Origin: Platycnemis pennipes
Lineage: Eukaryota; Arthropoda; Insecta; Odonata; Platycnemididae
NCBI GenBank assembly: GCA_933228895.1
Contig: OW121853.1
Location: 76,616,645 to 76,680,644 of the forward strand
DNA: 64,000 nt
Direction: 5' to 3'
Both the position numbers and the translations under genes were made by a program. Positions 1 to 10,581 of this stretch are shown piece after piece. The notes below the pieces were generated by a model. It ran no database searches and had not been told where the DNA came from. It saw only the letters and a list, made by a program, of their open reading frames with translations. Position 1 is the stretch's first letter. The number at the start of each line of letters is the position of its first letter.

Positions 1-510
1 CAACAGTGTGCAGCGTAGAGCAGCTAGGTTCGTTAAAAGGTGTAACGATAGGTTGAGTAGTGTTTCAGAATTAATACGAGAATTAGGGTGGGAATCATTA
101 TCAGAGGGTGGGGTAAGGTACAGATTAAATCTATTAGAGAAACTTCAATCGGATAGTTTTACTGAAGATGTTTGGCACATATTAAAAACACCAGCGTATT
201 ATGCTAGATTCGACCAGATAAATAAGATTAGAGAGATAAATTTTCGTGCCGATAGATTCAAAATGTCATTTTTCCCCCGAACTATAAGAGAACAGGATAG
301 GCATCATAGTAAAGGGATAGGTAAGGGAATCAATTTAGAGTAGTCTGTAGGGCATGATGCAATTGTTAATCCCTTAAATACTATAGATACTAACAATCTA
401 GTTGCATGAGACCCTATAATTTCTTGTTTGCATGCCAATAGTGCATGCTTGGTGATCTCCACACAACCTCGCGGTGGCTTGCAGGGTATCGTGTAGATGT
501 AGATGCAGAT
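1..510 (+). mobile_element. F1 CR1-like LINE, 3' end (cut by window edge)
   Basis: The first 340 bases encode the C-terminal end of a reverse transcriptase (VQRRAARFVKRCNDRLSSVS..., then ...DRFKMSFFPRTIREQ), closely matching residues 880 onward of ORF2 in the full-length copy at 33085-37335. The 3' untranslated region follows, with the conserved hairpin and a GTAGATGTAGATG tail near 490-510. An amber stop ends the frame at 343. The 5' part lies outside the window or was lost by 5' truncation. Confidence 0.85.
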
Positions 511-526
511 AAAACATAAGAAAAGT

Positions 527-1600
527 ATCTACATCTACATAATAACCTGCTAACCACCGTAAGGGTGAATGGCAGGGGGTGAACCATACTGGATCTTCTA
601 TTAAACCCGTAACAATAATGTAATTCTCACAGCGGTCTTGCTAATATCCTTGGCACATGCTCTAATTCTTTCATCATACCTTCCTCGTACAGATCACATA
701 TACTAGCGGCATATTCTAAATGAGGCCTTACAAGTGTAAAATACCTTATTTCTCGTACTCTCTCATCGCATTTGCCTAGAACACTTTTTACGAATCCTAA
801 TCTATGGTTTGCTACACTAGTTATTTCCCTGATGTGAATCCCCCATGTCTTCTGAGATGGAAACGTCCAAGTATTTACAACATTCTGCGTTAGATATTGT
901 ATTTCCTGTAATAATCATTCCAGGTAAAGCTATTCTTTTTCCAAAATTTCATTATCACGCATTTCTTCAAATTTATTTCTAGCTGCCAACTAACATACTA
1001 ATCATCAATCGCGTCTAAATCCTTAGCTGAATACTGACTGTCCTCTTCATTTCTTATTATACAGTACTGCATCAGCGGCAAAAAGTTGGAGCTTGCTATT
1101 TTTAACTACCGTATTCAAGTAATTTACGTAAATAATAAATGAATTAGAAATACGTATTTATGCAAAAAGTCTTCTATCAAGCCTATTATGTTATTTTCTA
1201 CCCCGATTGATGCTAAATTCGCGAGTAACTTCGTATGGCACACCTGTGGCACCTTATCAAACGCTTTTCTGAAGTCAAGAAACGTCGCTCTCCGTCGACC
1301 TAAACGTTACCTTCTCTCAAAATTAAACTTGAACAAAAAGATATTGTTGAGTTTCGAAAGACCGACGCATTCTGAACCCATAATGGTAATTACTATCAAT
1401 AAATCCTTCCTAACTTATTGGTAGACACTATCGAGGTATCCCATTATTGATACAACTAGTATATGGTCTATAATTTTACATGATAGTGACGTTAGTGATA
1501 TTGGCCTATAATGACATGGCTGTTCCCTATCGCCGCTTTTCAAAATTGAGGTAACGTTTGCTGTCATCCAGTCTTTGAGAACTACTTGTTCTTCGGGTTT
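527..1600 (-). mobile_element. F3 CR1-like LINE, decayed RT region
   Basis: Read on the minus strand this starts, at its 3' end (527-590), with the shared LINE tail (ctacatctacataat...). It continues into a decayed reverse transcriptase. Recognisable pieces are the C-terminal part near 600-830, the DFKKAFDK-equivalent near 1250-1290, and the block DWMTANVTSILKSGDREQPCHYRPIS near 1490-1570. Many stops and frameshifts show it is an old copy. It differs enough from F1 and F2 to be treated as a separate lineage. Confidence 0.75.
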
Positions 1601-1785
1601 CTCTTCTGTTTGTCGAGTTGTTAAATTGTGTGTACATCGCAATGGGGTGGTCTACAATACGCACATGCTTATATTATTTTTGATTTAGCGCATTGAATGA
1701 AAAACCGGACACTTTCTATTTTATATTCGGGAATTACCGCTGTTTTGATGATTATTTTGTTCTTAACTTAAATTAATAATCCCCC

Positions 1786-2262
1786 TCACGGTCGGCCCTT
1801 CTTATCTCTCCTGTATAACCTAAAATATACGGGGAAAATGTCACTATCTGTGACTGCATTTGTATACCAAATTTCGGTTCCTATATTTATATCATAGTGA
1901 CGGAATGTGCCAGGTATCTTAATTATCGTGAAATTTTTCGAATAAGTGAAATTTTCCGAATTACACCAAATACTTGGTGACGATCCTGACAGTATTACGC
2001 GATTACTAAAGTTCTTGACCCCATCTGGCACCATAAATTTAATATAATGTACTATATTGGTATTACTTTTTTGTAATTTACTATTCTTCGTATGTTTGTA
2101 CGTGCATATTTATGTATTTACATAAAAATAGAAATGGTAACTGAACGGCTGTAGTGTGGTGCAATATGACCGTCGAAGCACCCAAAAAACCAATTCTACT
2201 ACTACTAATTATATCAAAATCAGTACTCTCTATAAGTTGATGGAATTCGGGTATTCTGCTTC
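1786..2262 (-). pseudogene. LINE endonuclease domain fragments, interrupted
   Basis: Two minus-strand pieces match the start of a CR1-type apurinic endonuclease. The first (2205-2260) reads PEFHQLIESTDFDII, equivalent to EFHHLIKSTNADII in the full-length F1. The second (1786-1890) reads GTEIWYTNAVTDSDIFPVYF...YRRDKKGR, equivalent to the next segment (GTESWLSKDISDHEVFP...). The roughly 310 bases between them look inserted. This is probably the 5' part of the F3 copy at 527-1600. Confidence 0.55.
2130..2212 (+). mobile_element. 3' end of an I/Jockey-type LINE
   Basis: The stretch ggtgcaatatgaccgtcgaa...ctactactacta resembles the 3' untranslated end of the I-type element at 37950-38005 (ggtgcaaaatgaccatgccg...actaatactacctacc). 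It lies inside a LINE endonuclease fragment, so it looks like a severely 5'-truncated insertion. The match is short. Confidence 0.4.
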
Positions 2263-2435
2263 TTAAACGGGAAGAATGGAAAAGGCAGGCCTCGTATAAT
2301 TTATATAGAACAGGTCGTGAAGGGCGTGAACGAGAGGAATTACGTTGATATGAAGAAGTTGGCCGATAGAGGAATCGAGTGGAGGGCTGCGTCAAACCAA
2401 TCCTAGGTTCGTTGACCCATGATGATGATGATTAA
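2262..2435 (+). mobile_element. LINE-E (endonuclease-RT type), 3' end
   Basis: The plus strand encodes a decayed C-terminus reading RKGRPRIIYIEQVVKGVNERNYVDMKKLADR, followed by gtcaaaccaatcctagg and an ATG repeat tail at 2420-2434. The same ending is seen on the minus strand at 52838-53009 (GRPRTSYIEQVVKDVKERNYVNIKRLADR). This is a 5'-truncated copy. Bases 2436-2690 that follow hold nothing I recognise. Confidence 0.75.
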
Positions 2436-2692
2436 ACTTATCTTAGTATATATTGAGGATTTTGAGAACCCTCCACCACTAATGTGCATATCATGGCGAA
2501 GTCTCATTACTTGATGAATTAGGACGTGGACATGATAATTTTTCCTCAGACATCATTGCTGGTAGAAACGTTGTTGTTTACGGATTAGTGAAACAGAGTT
2601 TCTGGTGTAGAGAGAGGGAGGACAAAGATGGACATAAATTTCCTCAATTATCAAATGTATTAATTATTTTTCCTAGCAGTCTTCTGGAGCAG

Positions 2693-2760
2693 CCGGGTTG
2701 GCAATGCGCCGGTCTGAAACCGGAAAGGTCACGTGTTCAAATCTCATCTTAGGGATGGAT
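2693..2760 (+). mobile_element. tRNA-derived SINE head (fragment)
   Basis: The sequence carries a RNA polymerase III A-box-like stretch (gggttggcaatgcgcc) and a B box (gtgttcaaatct) at tRNA-like spacing. The arrangement matches the degenerate tRNA heads of other SINEs in the window. A functional tRNA fold is not evident. Confidence 0.45.
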
Positions 2761-2861
2761 ATTGTGTTTCCTTAGGCTTAGGTTGGAATGAGCGACATAT
2801 TAATTAATTTTTTGGAAAAATAATAGTTGTCCTCCAAGCTTACAAAATAAGTAATGATAAA

Positions 2862-3669
2862 TAAACAAACTGGGAATCCATTGAATATCTTGGAATAAGA
2901 ATGACACATGATCTTTCCTGGGGTAAACGCATGCGTGAAATAATGGGTCAAGCCAATCGTAAACTGGGATTCATCAAAAGACTACAGGATATTTGGGACG
3001 ATCATGTACGAGAAATAAGCTACTTTTCCCTTGTTAGACCTCATTTGGAATACGCTGCCAGTATATGGGATCCATATGAAATAGGCCTAAATAATGAACT
3101 CGAACGTGTGCAGCGAGGATCGGCAAGATTTGTAAAGGGGCGCTACGATAACTATATTAGCGTAACCAGGCTATTAAATGTATTAAAATGGGAATCATTG
3201 TCAGATAGCAGGTTGAAATTTAGTCTTAAACTCTTAAATAAATTTCAAGATAATACTTTCACTGATGACGTTAGAAGTAGTTTGCGAACCCCAACTTGCT
3301 ATGGTAGACTGGACCATGATTACAAAATTAGAGACATTTATTGCCGAACTGACAGATTCAACATGTCCTTTTTTCCTCGCATGATTAGGGACATGAATAG
3401 CCGTAAATATATCCAATACGAGTGTAACAATGGATAGCATAGGTAGTTGCATGTTGGTATAAGGACTTGAAGCTAACTTAACAAACAGCATGATATTGCA
3501 TGCTTACTTTGCTATTTTTATCTTTTTTTAATTGAAGTTTAGACTAGTATATACATAATTACTAATCCTTTTTTATGCATGATATGTAATGCATGTTTGG
3601 TGTGAGCTCACCCCCTGCACAACACCTTTTTGGTGGCTTGCAGGGTGTTTTGTAGACGGAGATGTAGAT
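2862..3669 (+). mobile_element. F2 CR1-like LINE, 3' copy
   Basis: A 178-residue frame (2901-3437) covers the reverse-transcriptase C-terminus: WGKRMREIMGQANRKLGFIKR, then YFSLVRPHLEYAASIWDPYE, then the lineage ending IQYECNNG. The F2 3' untranslated region and tail run to 3669 (gtgcatgtttggtg..., hairpin, tagacggagatgtagatt). It is 5' truncated at about 2862. This F2 subtype ends in YECNNG; another ends in LSESSNE. Confidence 0.9.
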
Positions 3670-3937
3670 TAATAAACAATTAGAGCATCTGAAAACAAAA
3701 TTCTAGTTCAACTACATGCAAATATACCACCATGACGGCTTTGGAAATTGAGTGAGATTGATATTGCATAGGCTATTGCCTCGGTTAGGAGAAACTTCTG
3801 TCATAAAAGCGGGTGTGTATTGATAAATATCAGTATGAATTGCAATCTTTTGTGGGAAATAGTAACCCACCACTATATTCCCCAAACCCCTTCAGATTAC
3901 CACTTTCTCCGATAAATGGCACACGCACTTTCTCTAT

Positions 3938-4005
3938 CTGCCGGCTACCCTGCAATCCCTCGAGGGTGGTTGGCAGTGGGTGCGTTATCACCAAACATGG
4001 ACAAC
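3938..4005 (-). mobile_element. Solo LINE 3' tail
   Basis: The minus-strand version of the shared hairpin (ggctaccctgcaatccctcg...ggttggcagtgggtg) stands without any coding sequence. It is a severely truncated insertion. The flanks 3670-3937 and 4006-4260 hold nothing recognisable. Confidence 0.5.
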
Positions 4006-4261
4006 TTATATGAACTAACGCTGGCTAATACTACGTATTTGAGGAGATACTTACATGAATATCATTTCTCAGTTTCTGAGCAGCCTCTCAAAGCTTATGA
4101 AGAAGAGGAAATTGCGTCTCTAAATAGTTTTCCTGAAAAAAAATGGAAAAGTTATTTATACTTGTTTTGAGGAGGGGAAGAATTGGGACGGTATCCACAA
4201 ATTACCAGAGAGATGGCGGAAACGTTTATCTAGCAAAGTAAATTATGTAATAAAAAATCTT

Positions 4262-4960
4262 TTCATGTTTCTCTGCATCAATAAGAAGGAAACTAAAATC
4301 CTAGTTTACGGAAGGGAGAAGCTGAGGGCAGATAACACAATTCGAGGAGTGAAATTGGAACAAGTGGAAAACTTCACCTACCTCGGCAGCACTATAACTT
4401 GGGATGAAAGGAGCTCGAAGGACATCAAGCGAAGAATTGCACTAGCTAAGGAGGCGTTTATGAATAAGTAACAAACTACTATGATCAAAGAACCTACGGC
4501 TGCAAAACAAGGAAGCACTTCATCAAAACAGATGGAGCGTGGCAGTGTATGGATCAGAAACATGGAATATCGGGACAGCAGACCAGCAAAGAATTGAAGC
4601 CTTAGAAGCATGGTGCTGGAGGAGAATGTTGAAGAGAGACAGATGAAGAGAGGGACAGATGAAGAGAGGAACGAAGAGGTGTGCAGAAGAGCAGATGAAG
4701 AAAGGACAATATGGAAAACCCTATGGCAAAGAAGAACCGGATGGATTGGACATACCTTTAGGCACAGTGAATTAGTAATAAATATAATAGAAGGGAAAAC
4801 TGAAGGGAAGGTCCCGTAAAGAAGACCAAGGGACAAATATATATAGGACAAATAAAGAAGGACGTGAAAGAGAAAACATATCAGGGCGTGAGGGCATGAA
4901 TAGGGCATATTTGAGGGCTGCAGTAAACCAATCCTAGGATTGAATTGCTGATGATGATGT
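4262..4960 (+). mobile_element. LINE-E reverse transcriptase, 3' part
   Basis: The frame 4265-4471 reads KKETKILVYGREKL...VENFTYLGSTITWDERSSKDIKRRIALAKEAF, the segment after the catalytic core in endonuclease-reverse transcriptase LINEs. After a frameshift the frame continues as VAVYGSETWNIGTADQQRIEALEAWCWRRML near 4533-4630. The end is caaaccaatcctaggattg plus a short gatgatgatg tail at 4950. Several frame breaks mark it as dead. It sits just upstream of the gene A promoter block. Confidence 0.8.
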
Positions 4961-5273
4961 TTCTATTAAAATTACTGTCACAAAATCCGTATTATTGACC
5001 AGTGCACTTGACAGAGCCTATTTAATACGGAAAGTGAAATTTCGTATTTTTATCTAAGACGTAGGAATCCTAACAAGCTAAATATTTGCTCTCAACTTCA
5101 CTACAGGAGTTACTGCCATTAATCCATGTCGGTAGCCAAATATTCTATTATCTAAATGAACTGAGTTCCCGGTACGCCATAGGTGGAGTATGTTTACGCC
5201 GAAAGAATGCTCCTTAATTTTAAATAAAGAGCTTTTACTGTCTCCCTAAAAATAGCTCTTAACTCCTTTTTTC

Positions 5274-5501
5274 GCCCCCTCCTTTCTCCGTCCTGAGACG
5301 ATATGGCCGGGGATCCCAAGCAACTGCTTATCCAACCAATTTGGATAAGTTTGAAGTGCGCTTACACTCCGAGTTCCCAATAACGGGGCAGGTTTTGTTT
5401 CGCATTATCAGGATAATCACGTAAGAGGAAGAGGACAGGGGAACGTGTCGTTTCTGAGGATTCGAGCGTGTATAAAAGCTGAAGCCTCTGGTCTCATCGT
5501 C
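5274..5501 (+). promoter_or_regulatory. Promoter of gene A
   Basis: A TATA box (tataaaag, 5471-5478) lies 31 bases before the A of a TCAGT initiator (A at 5502), standard arthropod core promoter geometry. The same element and spacing occur upstream of gene B. A 43-base core (5378-5420, starting caataacggggcagg) is 40/43 identical to 21261-21303 and includes a GATA-type site (ttatca) in both copies. Outside that core the two upstream regions are similar but more diverged. The architecture suggests strong, tissue- or stage-specific expression. Confidence 0.75.
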
Positions 5502-5547
5502 AGTCGTTGGTTGGCCTGTTCTCCTCTCCTGCTGAACGTTCTGAGTG
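5502..5547 (+). other. Gene A exon 1 (5' UTR, non-coding)
   Basis: The predicted first exon runs from the initiator to a consensus donor (GTGAGT at 5548). It is 46 bases, exactly the length of the paralogous exon at 21390-21435, and shares cggttggcctgttct-like sequence with it. It contains no ATG. Intron 1 (5548-6924) ends with a pyrimidine-rich acceptor ending in tatag. Confidence 0.7.
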
Positions 5548-5817
5548 GTGAGTCCTATTCTAAAGGGTATCGGAAGAACAGGCACTTGCTAAAGTTGTTG
5601 GGTCCGTGATCAAGTTGGGTGACAGTGTCTAGGGAAAAAGTAGCTTTTAGGGTATTCCTTTATGTTTTGACTAGATACCTCTATAGACCTAGCTAGGTTA
5701 TAAACTCATTTTCAAAGGATTTTAAGACTTTAACTAATGAAATATTCGTTTTGGAACATCTGCTGATACTTTTTTCGTATACTTCCAGTAATTTCGCGAT
5801 TTCCGATTGATTTTTCA

Positions 5818-6345
5818 CCTACATCTACATAATACTCTGCAAACCAACATAAAGGGGTGTGGTAGGGGGTGAATTCACACATTACGTATCATGCATAAAA
5901 AGGATTAGTAATTGCAGTCTAGTCTAAACTTCACAGTTTTAAGTTAGATTAAAATAGGAAAGTAAGCATGCACAAATATGCTGTTAGTTGTGTTATTGAA
6001 CCAAACTATTATATCCCTAATTGTATGAGGAGAGAAGGGCATTTTGAACCTGTCGGTTCGGTAATCAATTTCCCTAATTTTATGACCATTCTTTTCCAAA
6101 TGTATGATCATCATAAGTTGAAGTTCGCAAAATGTTTTTGGCGTCATTAGATGAAATATTGCCTTGAACTTTAGTTGAGAAATTAAGTCGATAAATTTCA
6201 ACCTACGGTGTGATAAAGATTCCCATTTTAGTTCTAATGTTTTAATAGATCGGCTACGCTGGTATAGTTATCATACCGTTCCTTTACAAATCTTGCCAAT
6301 CTTTGCTGCACACGCTGTAGTTCTTTATAAGCCTATTTTTGACGT
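5818..6345 (-). mobile_element. F2 LINE fragment in gene A intron 1
   Basis: It begins with the minus-strand tail (cacctacatctacataatac) and runs through the F2 3' UTR into RT C-terminal sequence (REIDYRTDRFKMPFSPHTIRD). It breaks off at about 6345. Gene B intron 1 has no insertion at the equivalent place. The remaining intron sequence 6346-6924 shows no repeat I recognise except its last 120 bases, which match the end of gene B intron 1. Confidence 0.8.
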
Positions 6346-6932
6346 TCTGCAAATAATTAACCATGGCACGCCCGAAAGAACTAGAAATTACTTGGTTTAA
6401 TTGACAGCGATTGTTCCTCAAGTTTTAAGTTTGTTTTATTTATTTAAAAAAAACTTGGAAACTGGAGTACAAAACTGGTAAAGTCTCATCGGGTTCCTCA
6501 ACGGATTAGGTCCTCAAAGTCTGTCAACATTTCAATACACGTGTAATTTACGGTATACTTCTGGGATCTGACCCAGTTAGAAGCTCGAACATGCTTAAAC
6601 ATGTTTCGCGAAAGGCTTATAACATTCCAGTGCTATACTGTTAAATTTTCCTCAAGTTTAACCAGCAAATAGTCTGGTTACTAATAAATTGATGTTATTC
6701 CCAAATGAATGATCTGTGTACTACCGTGTATTTCGCGATTATTTTGCGAACATCTTCAAATTCTTTTTCCACTTTACAATTAATGCCTAACTTTTGGAGG
6801 CATCCTGGTATAATCACCAACGAATTGATCAAGCGCTGTTCCGGTTGTTACCTCCGCGAATACAAGAAGTTGGATTCGAAAGCATCCTACAAATACTAAC
6901 AGCATCTTTTCTTCCCCTGTATAGCTTTCACG

Positions 6933-9900
6933 ATGAAGTGGTGGGTCGTTTTCAGTCTCCTGATCGGAGTTGCCCTTGCTGTGGAAGCTGACACGGCAGT
7001 TGAAGGTGAGCTTTTACCACGAAACGACAAAAAAAGGAAAGAGAAAAAAGGCTGGCGGGTGACTCTTTCACCACGATAAATATGCACTTATTAGGACCGA
7101 GTTTGGAGGTGGGAAGCCGTGGTCATTTGTGCCATAGTGGATATTAGGTGACAGAATTTGTAAGGAAGTTTAGGACGAACAGGGAGAAAATAGGCTGTCT
7201 GCCTTGCTCTAATAACAAGGAAAGGCACCAAGGGTGTTATGTCGATACAGACATACGGAGTAAAAAATTTGAAGTGATCTCCGCACAGCACACTGGCAGG
7301 AAATTGTTTTAGGTGTAACGTTGTGGAAATTACGAATTTTCATATTTAAAAAGACCACTAAGTAAAAATCAACTCTTTCATTTTAAAATCGACCCAGCAT
7401 TTCAGCAAATCAGTACCATTTTCAAGGTAACGGATTTATGGTTTGCCGTGTATATATATAGGATTAAGGATTTGGGGGGGGGAGTAAAGTTGGTGAGAAC
7501 GTAATGCGAACTTACCTCAACCTCCAATTGCCTTCTCCCACTCTTTTCTCCTCACCCCCACCCGCTCTTTCACACTATTACTTATGCATATTTTTCTCCT
7601 CATCCCCACCCCCAACCGCCCTTTCACACTATTACTTATGTATATACAGGGTATTTCCGGAAAATAAGTTGAATAAATCCGTAAAGAACAATTTATTGAA
7701 AGTAAAACTGCAAATGTTTAGCATTATTCAAAATATCACCCTTGGGTGTTAATACACTTTTTCCAGCGATTATGCCAGCTTTGGTAGACTTCCTGGAACA
7801 CGTTAAGGGGAACCTCCTTCAGACACCTTGTCGCGGTGGCTTTCACGGCATCTACCGTCCCATAATGATGACCCTTTAAGCTTCTCTTTATTCGAGGAAA
7901 CAAAAAGAAGTCAGCTGGTGGCAGATCGGGACTGTATCGTGGCTGGGTTAGCGTTGCACTCCGTGCCTGGCCAGGAATCCTCTAACAATGAAGGCGGAAT
8001 GAGACGGCACGTTGTCGTGATGGAGTCGCCAGTTTCCACTGATCTCCTTCCTTACGCGAAGCACCCGGTTTCGGAGCCTTTTAAAGGACTTTCAAGTGAA
8101 GTTGGCCGTTGGCAATTTGTGAGAGACAGACAGGCAGTGACAGACGATCGGTTGGTTGGTTATACAGGGGAGGCGGCCGACAGCTGAGGTCATTTGCGCC
8201 ATTTAGGATAGGTGGGTAATTGGGCAATGGTAGGAGTTTTCAGGGAACGGTGGAAGGGTGGAGAGAAACCCGGCGTCGGCATTAGCCTACTCTTAACGAA
8301 AGGCACCGAGGGGACCACGGCTTAACGTTCCATCCGACGGACGGAGTACTGGACCTGAAATGCCCTCCACTAGGCACTCAAGTGGGAACCGGTTTTCCAC
8401 TGAAAAATTCACCACTGCCGGGAATCCGTACCCTCGGGATGGGAGGCCAGTAGGTACTCTAGCCACTACAGCAACCCGATCCCCACAGACAATCGGTCTG
8501 AGTCCAAAACTTCCTGTACTTACCCGGCCACCCATGAATCTGTTACCTTGAAAATGGTAATGAGTATCTGAAACCTTACTCTGTCGTTGTTGATTTAAAA
8601 GAGTGCATTTTTACCCATTTACCTTTTTTTAAATTATTGTAGGGACTAGAGGGAGACTCAAGGCAACCGTCCTTAGGGTGATCTAGGCCTATAAAAAGAT
8701 TGTGAAATCACGAAAGCACTTACGTCTACATCTTCACAATACCCTGTAAGCTTCCATAAAGGTGCGTGGCAGGGGGCGAATCCACACCAAACATGGATTA
8801 AATGTCGTGCAAAATAAGGATTAGTTGATATATTCTAGCCTGACGGCATGCAGTTGATATCGGGTGTCTAAATGTCACCATCGTCACAACCTCTCCATTG
8901 GTGTCATCTTCGAAAAACGCAGTTGGGGATGGCGAAAGGCAGCTATATAAGAAAATGCCATAAAATCAGCCGGGACAAGTGGAAACATTTTTTAGCTGCA
9001 AATAGAGATTTAAATAACACAGAAAAACCCAGGAATTTTAATAATGAAGCAGACAACCAAATAGTAGCAATTGTGTTGAAATTCTTGACGAAGCAAAAAC
9101 CTTGATCTTTTGCAACTCCATGCATCCGATATTTTCTATTTAAGGGCATCCAAAATTTTCACACATAACGGCATTACAAGCTAGTACAAGTACACAGAAC
9201 GATAATAGTGTCCACTGTTCATTGTTTTTTTTTGTAAAAAGGGATGTGGAGTATTTTAAGTAGTTTTTACCTATGCATACCATGAAATTCCACGAAGTTG
9301 AGTGAAACGCAACTCAAATCAGATTCATTTTAGCTGCACTAAGAAAAAGTGAACGTAGCGTGTGAACCTCCAGACTCATTAGTGCACAATACAATAACAA
9401 TGAAAAGAACGTATCTACAGCTGTAATACATAACAAATAAAGATTAATATACACAAAGCCGTAACCATTAGGGGGCGAAGGAATAAAAAAGGGGGGAGAG
9501 GCGGAAGGAAGGAGTATATACAAAGTAAGGGAGCACTCAAGCACACGTAGAATCACTGTTCGTTTTTATTTTTACCTTGATTCACTTAATTTGAGTGTGA
9601 CGGTTGTTTGTCACATGTGAGTGAGTGTGCGAATGTGTCATTTATTGCCACTTAAAGTTTCTCCGTATGCTTGATTTTGTATGTACGTGTGATTAAGAGC
9701 TCCCTTACTTTGTATATACTCCTTCCTTCCCCCTCTCCCCCCTTTTTTATTCCTTTTTCCCCTCATGGTTGCGTCTATGTGGATATTAAAATTCATTTGT
9801 TACTCATAATACAATATTTGAGATGAAAATAAGAATTTTACCGACGACTTTTGAGGTGGTGCAGAGAGTGCGTAAAATAACAAGGAGCGGATTATGTCAC

Positions 9901-10581
9901 CAAGTCTTATATGTGCTAACTTAACCTCGTCATTTTTCATGAAAACTTCCTACCCGGCTGCTCAAATACTGCTTATCTTTATTTTGGTTTACAATCATGT
10001 CACAGTCTCACAAGGTGCTAAGGCTTTCATTTCAACGAAGCACATTTCGATTTCAGTAACTTCCGCGACCTTTCGCGACATCTCGAAGTAGCCCATTGCT
10101 CCAAACGCCAGTAAATGGTTTTCTTGATCCCACAGGTACCAATGATGATCAGGCCGAGAATGATGTGGCCGAATTGGATATGGACGAAGGTATGATGGGC
10201 GTCAATTACCTCGATGAAGGACGCGCCTTCGGAGGATCTGGAAGGAGACGGAACAACAGCGATGAAGATTCCAGCGAGGAACACGGAAGGAGATCTCACA
10301 GACGCAGACACCGTCATCGCCATCACGGGGATTCCTCCAGCGAAGAGCATCACCGCAGGAGACCCTGTGGATATCGCGGCTCAGACGACAGCTCCTCCAG
10401 TGATTCCTACGAGCACCGCAGAAGACCCTACAGACATCACGACTCGGACGAGAGCTCCTCCAGTGATTCTCACGAGCACCGCAGGAGACCCTACAGACAT
10501 CACGACTCGGACGAGAGCTCCTCCAGTGATTCTCACGAGCACCGCCGCGGAAATAACCGCAGGCGCCGCGGGCGCCACTAA
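6933..10581 (+). CDS. Gene A: secreted acidic Ser/His/Arg repeat protein
   Basis: Spliced CDS: 6933-7005 joined to 10136-10581 (phase-1 intron, GTGAGC donor, ccacag acceptor), 172 residues. Exon 2 encodes a signal peptide (MKWWVVFSLLIGVALAVEA) with eight 5' UTR bases before the ATG. The mature part starts with an acidic stretch (TNDDQAENDVAELDMDEG). It continues with SEEH/HRRRHRH segments and three 21-residue units rich in DSDESSSSDSHEHRRRPYR. The many S-x-E sites fit secretory-pathway (Fam20C-type) phosphorylation, and the HEH and DSDE clusters could bind metal or mineral. One cysteine remains after the signal peptide, so no internal disulfide is possible. A TAA stop precedes an in-frame continuation (LTRVKL...) resembling the gene B C-terminus (CVKL...), so A is shortened. 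Function is inferred: a structural, adhesive or biomineral-type secreted protein. I do not recognise the family. Paralogue: gene B. Confidence 0.8.
7542..7642. repeat. Twofold tandem repeat, about 50 bp
   Basis: Two adjacent C/T-rich units (ttttctcctca...ctttcacactattacttatg) lie in gene A intron 2. The second unit has a few extra bases. Long CT/CA runs make a small frame here that is not a gene. Confidence 0.7.
7646..8110 (-). pseudogene. mariner-family transposase fragment
   Basis: The minus strand encodes a mariner transposase C-terminus. A frame reads YSPDLPPADFFLFPRIKRSL, where the aspartate of PPAD is the expected third catalytic acidic residue. It continues as KGHHYGTVDAVK, then VPLNVFQEVYQSWHNRWKKC, then a stop followed by YFE. 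An upstream piece (FLARHGV) is in another frame. The left edge (cagggtatttccgg) looks like an inverted-repeat end. The N-terminal two thirds are missing. It lies inside intron 2 of gene A. Confidence 0.8.
8150..8535 (-). mobile_element. T1 SINE (tRNA-derived), near full length
   Basis: On the minus strand: a tRNA-like head with a B-box-like stretch near 8420-8510, then the T1 body (ccgtcggatgg-type block, aggctaatgccgacgccggg) and the distal end gtcggccgcctcccctg. The same element is on the plus strand at 55410-55735 and 62850-63166. It lies in gene A intron 2. Confidence 0.75.
8723..8870 (-). mobile_element. Solo F2 LINE 3' tail
   Basis: The tail (acgtctacatcttcacaata) and about 120 bases of F2 3' UTR (accaaacatgg...aggattagt) are present with no coding part. 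It lies in gene A intron 2. Bases 8871-9418 after it show nothing recognisable. Confidence 0.75.
9419..9815. mobile_element. Foldback element in gene A intron 2
   Basis: A long inverted repeat: the left arm (about 9419-9534, with ggaataaaaaaggggggaga and aggagtatatacaaagtaag) is matched in reverse complement by the right arm (about 9697-9815). The central 60 bases of each arm are nearly identical and about 160 bases separate them. No coding sequence. Bases 9816-10135 up to the exon 3 acceptor are otherwise unremarkable. Confidence 0.75.
10375..10563 (+). repeat. 63-bp coding minisatellite of gene A, 3 units
   Basis: Three in-frame 63-base units (10375-10437, 10438-10500, 10501-10563) each encode 21 residues around DSDESSSSDSHEHRRRPYR. 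The first unit is the most diverged. Gene B has a homologous array with more units and Tyr in place of the second serine of the run. Confidence 0.9.

Noticed and set aside
7504..7752. 82-residue open frame
   Set aside because: It lies in a CT-rich tandem duplication within an intron and has low-complexity sequence (SSPPPALSHYYLCIF).
8293..8551. Overlapping open frames of 60-80 residues
   Set aside because: They coincide with a T1 SINE and occur in other T1 copies as well.
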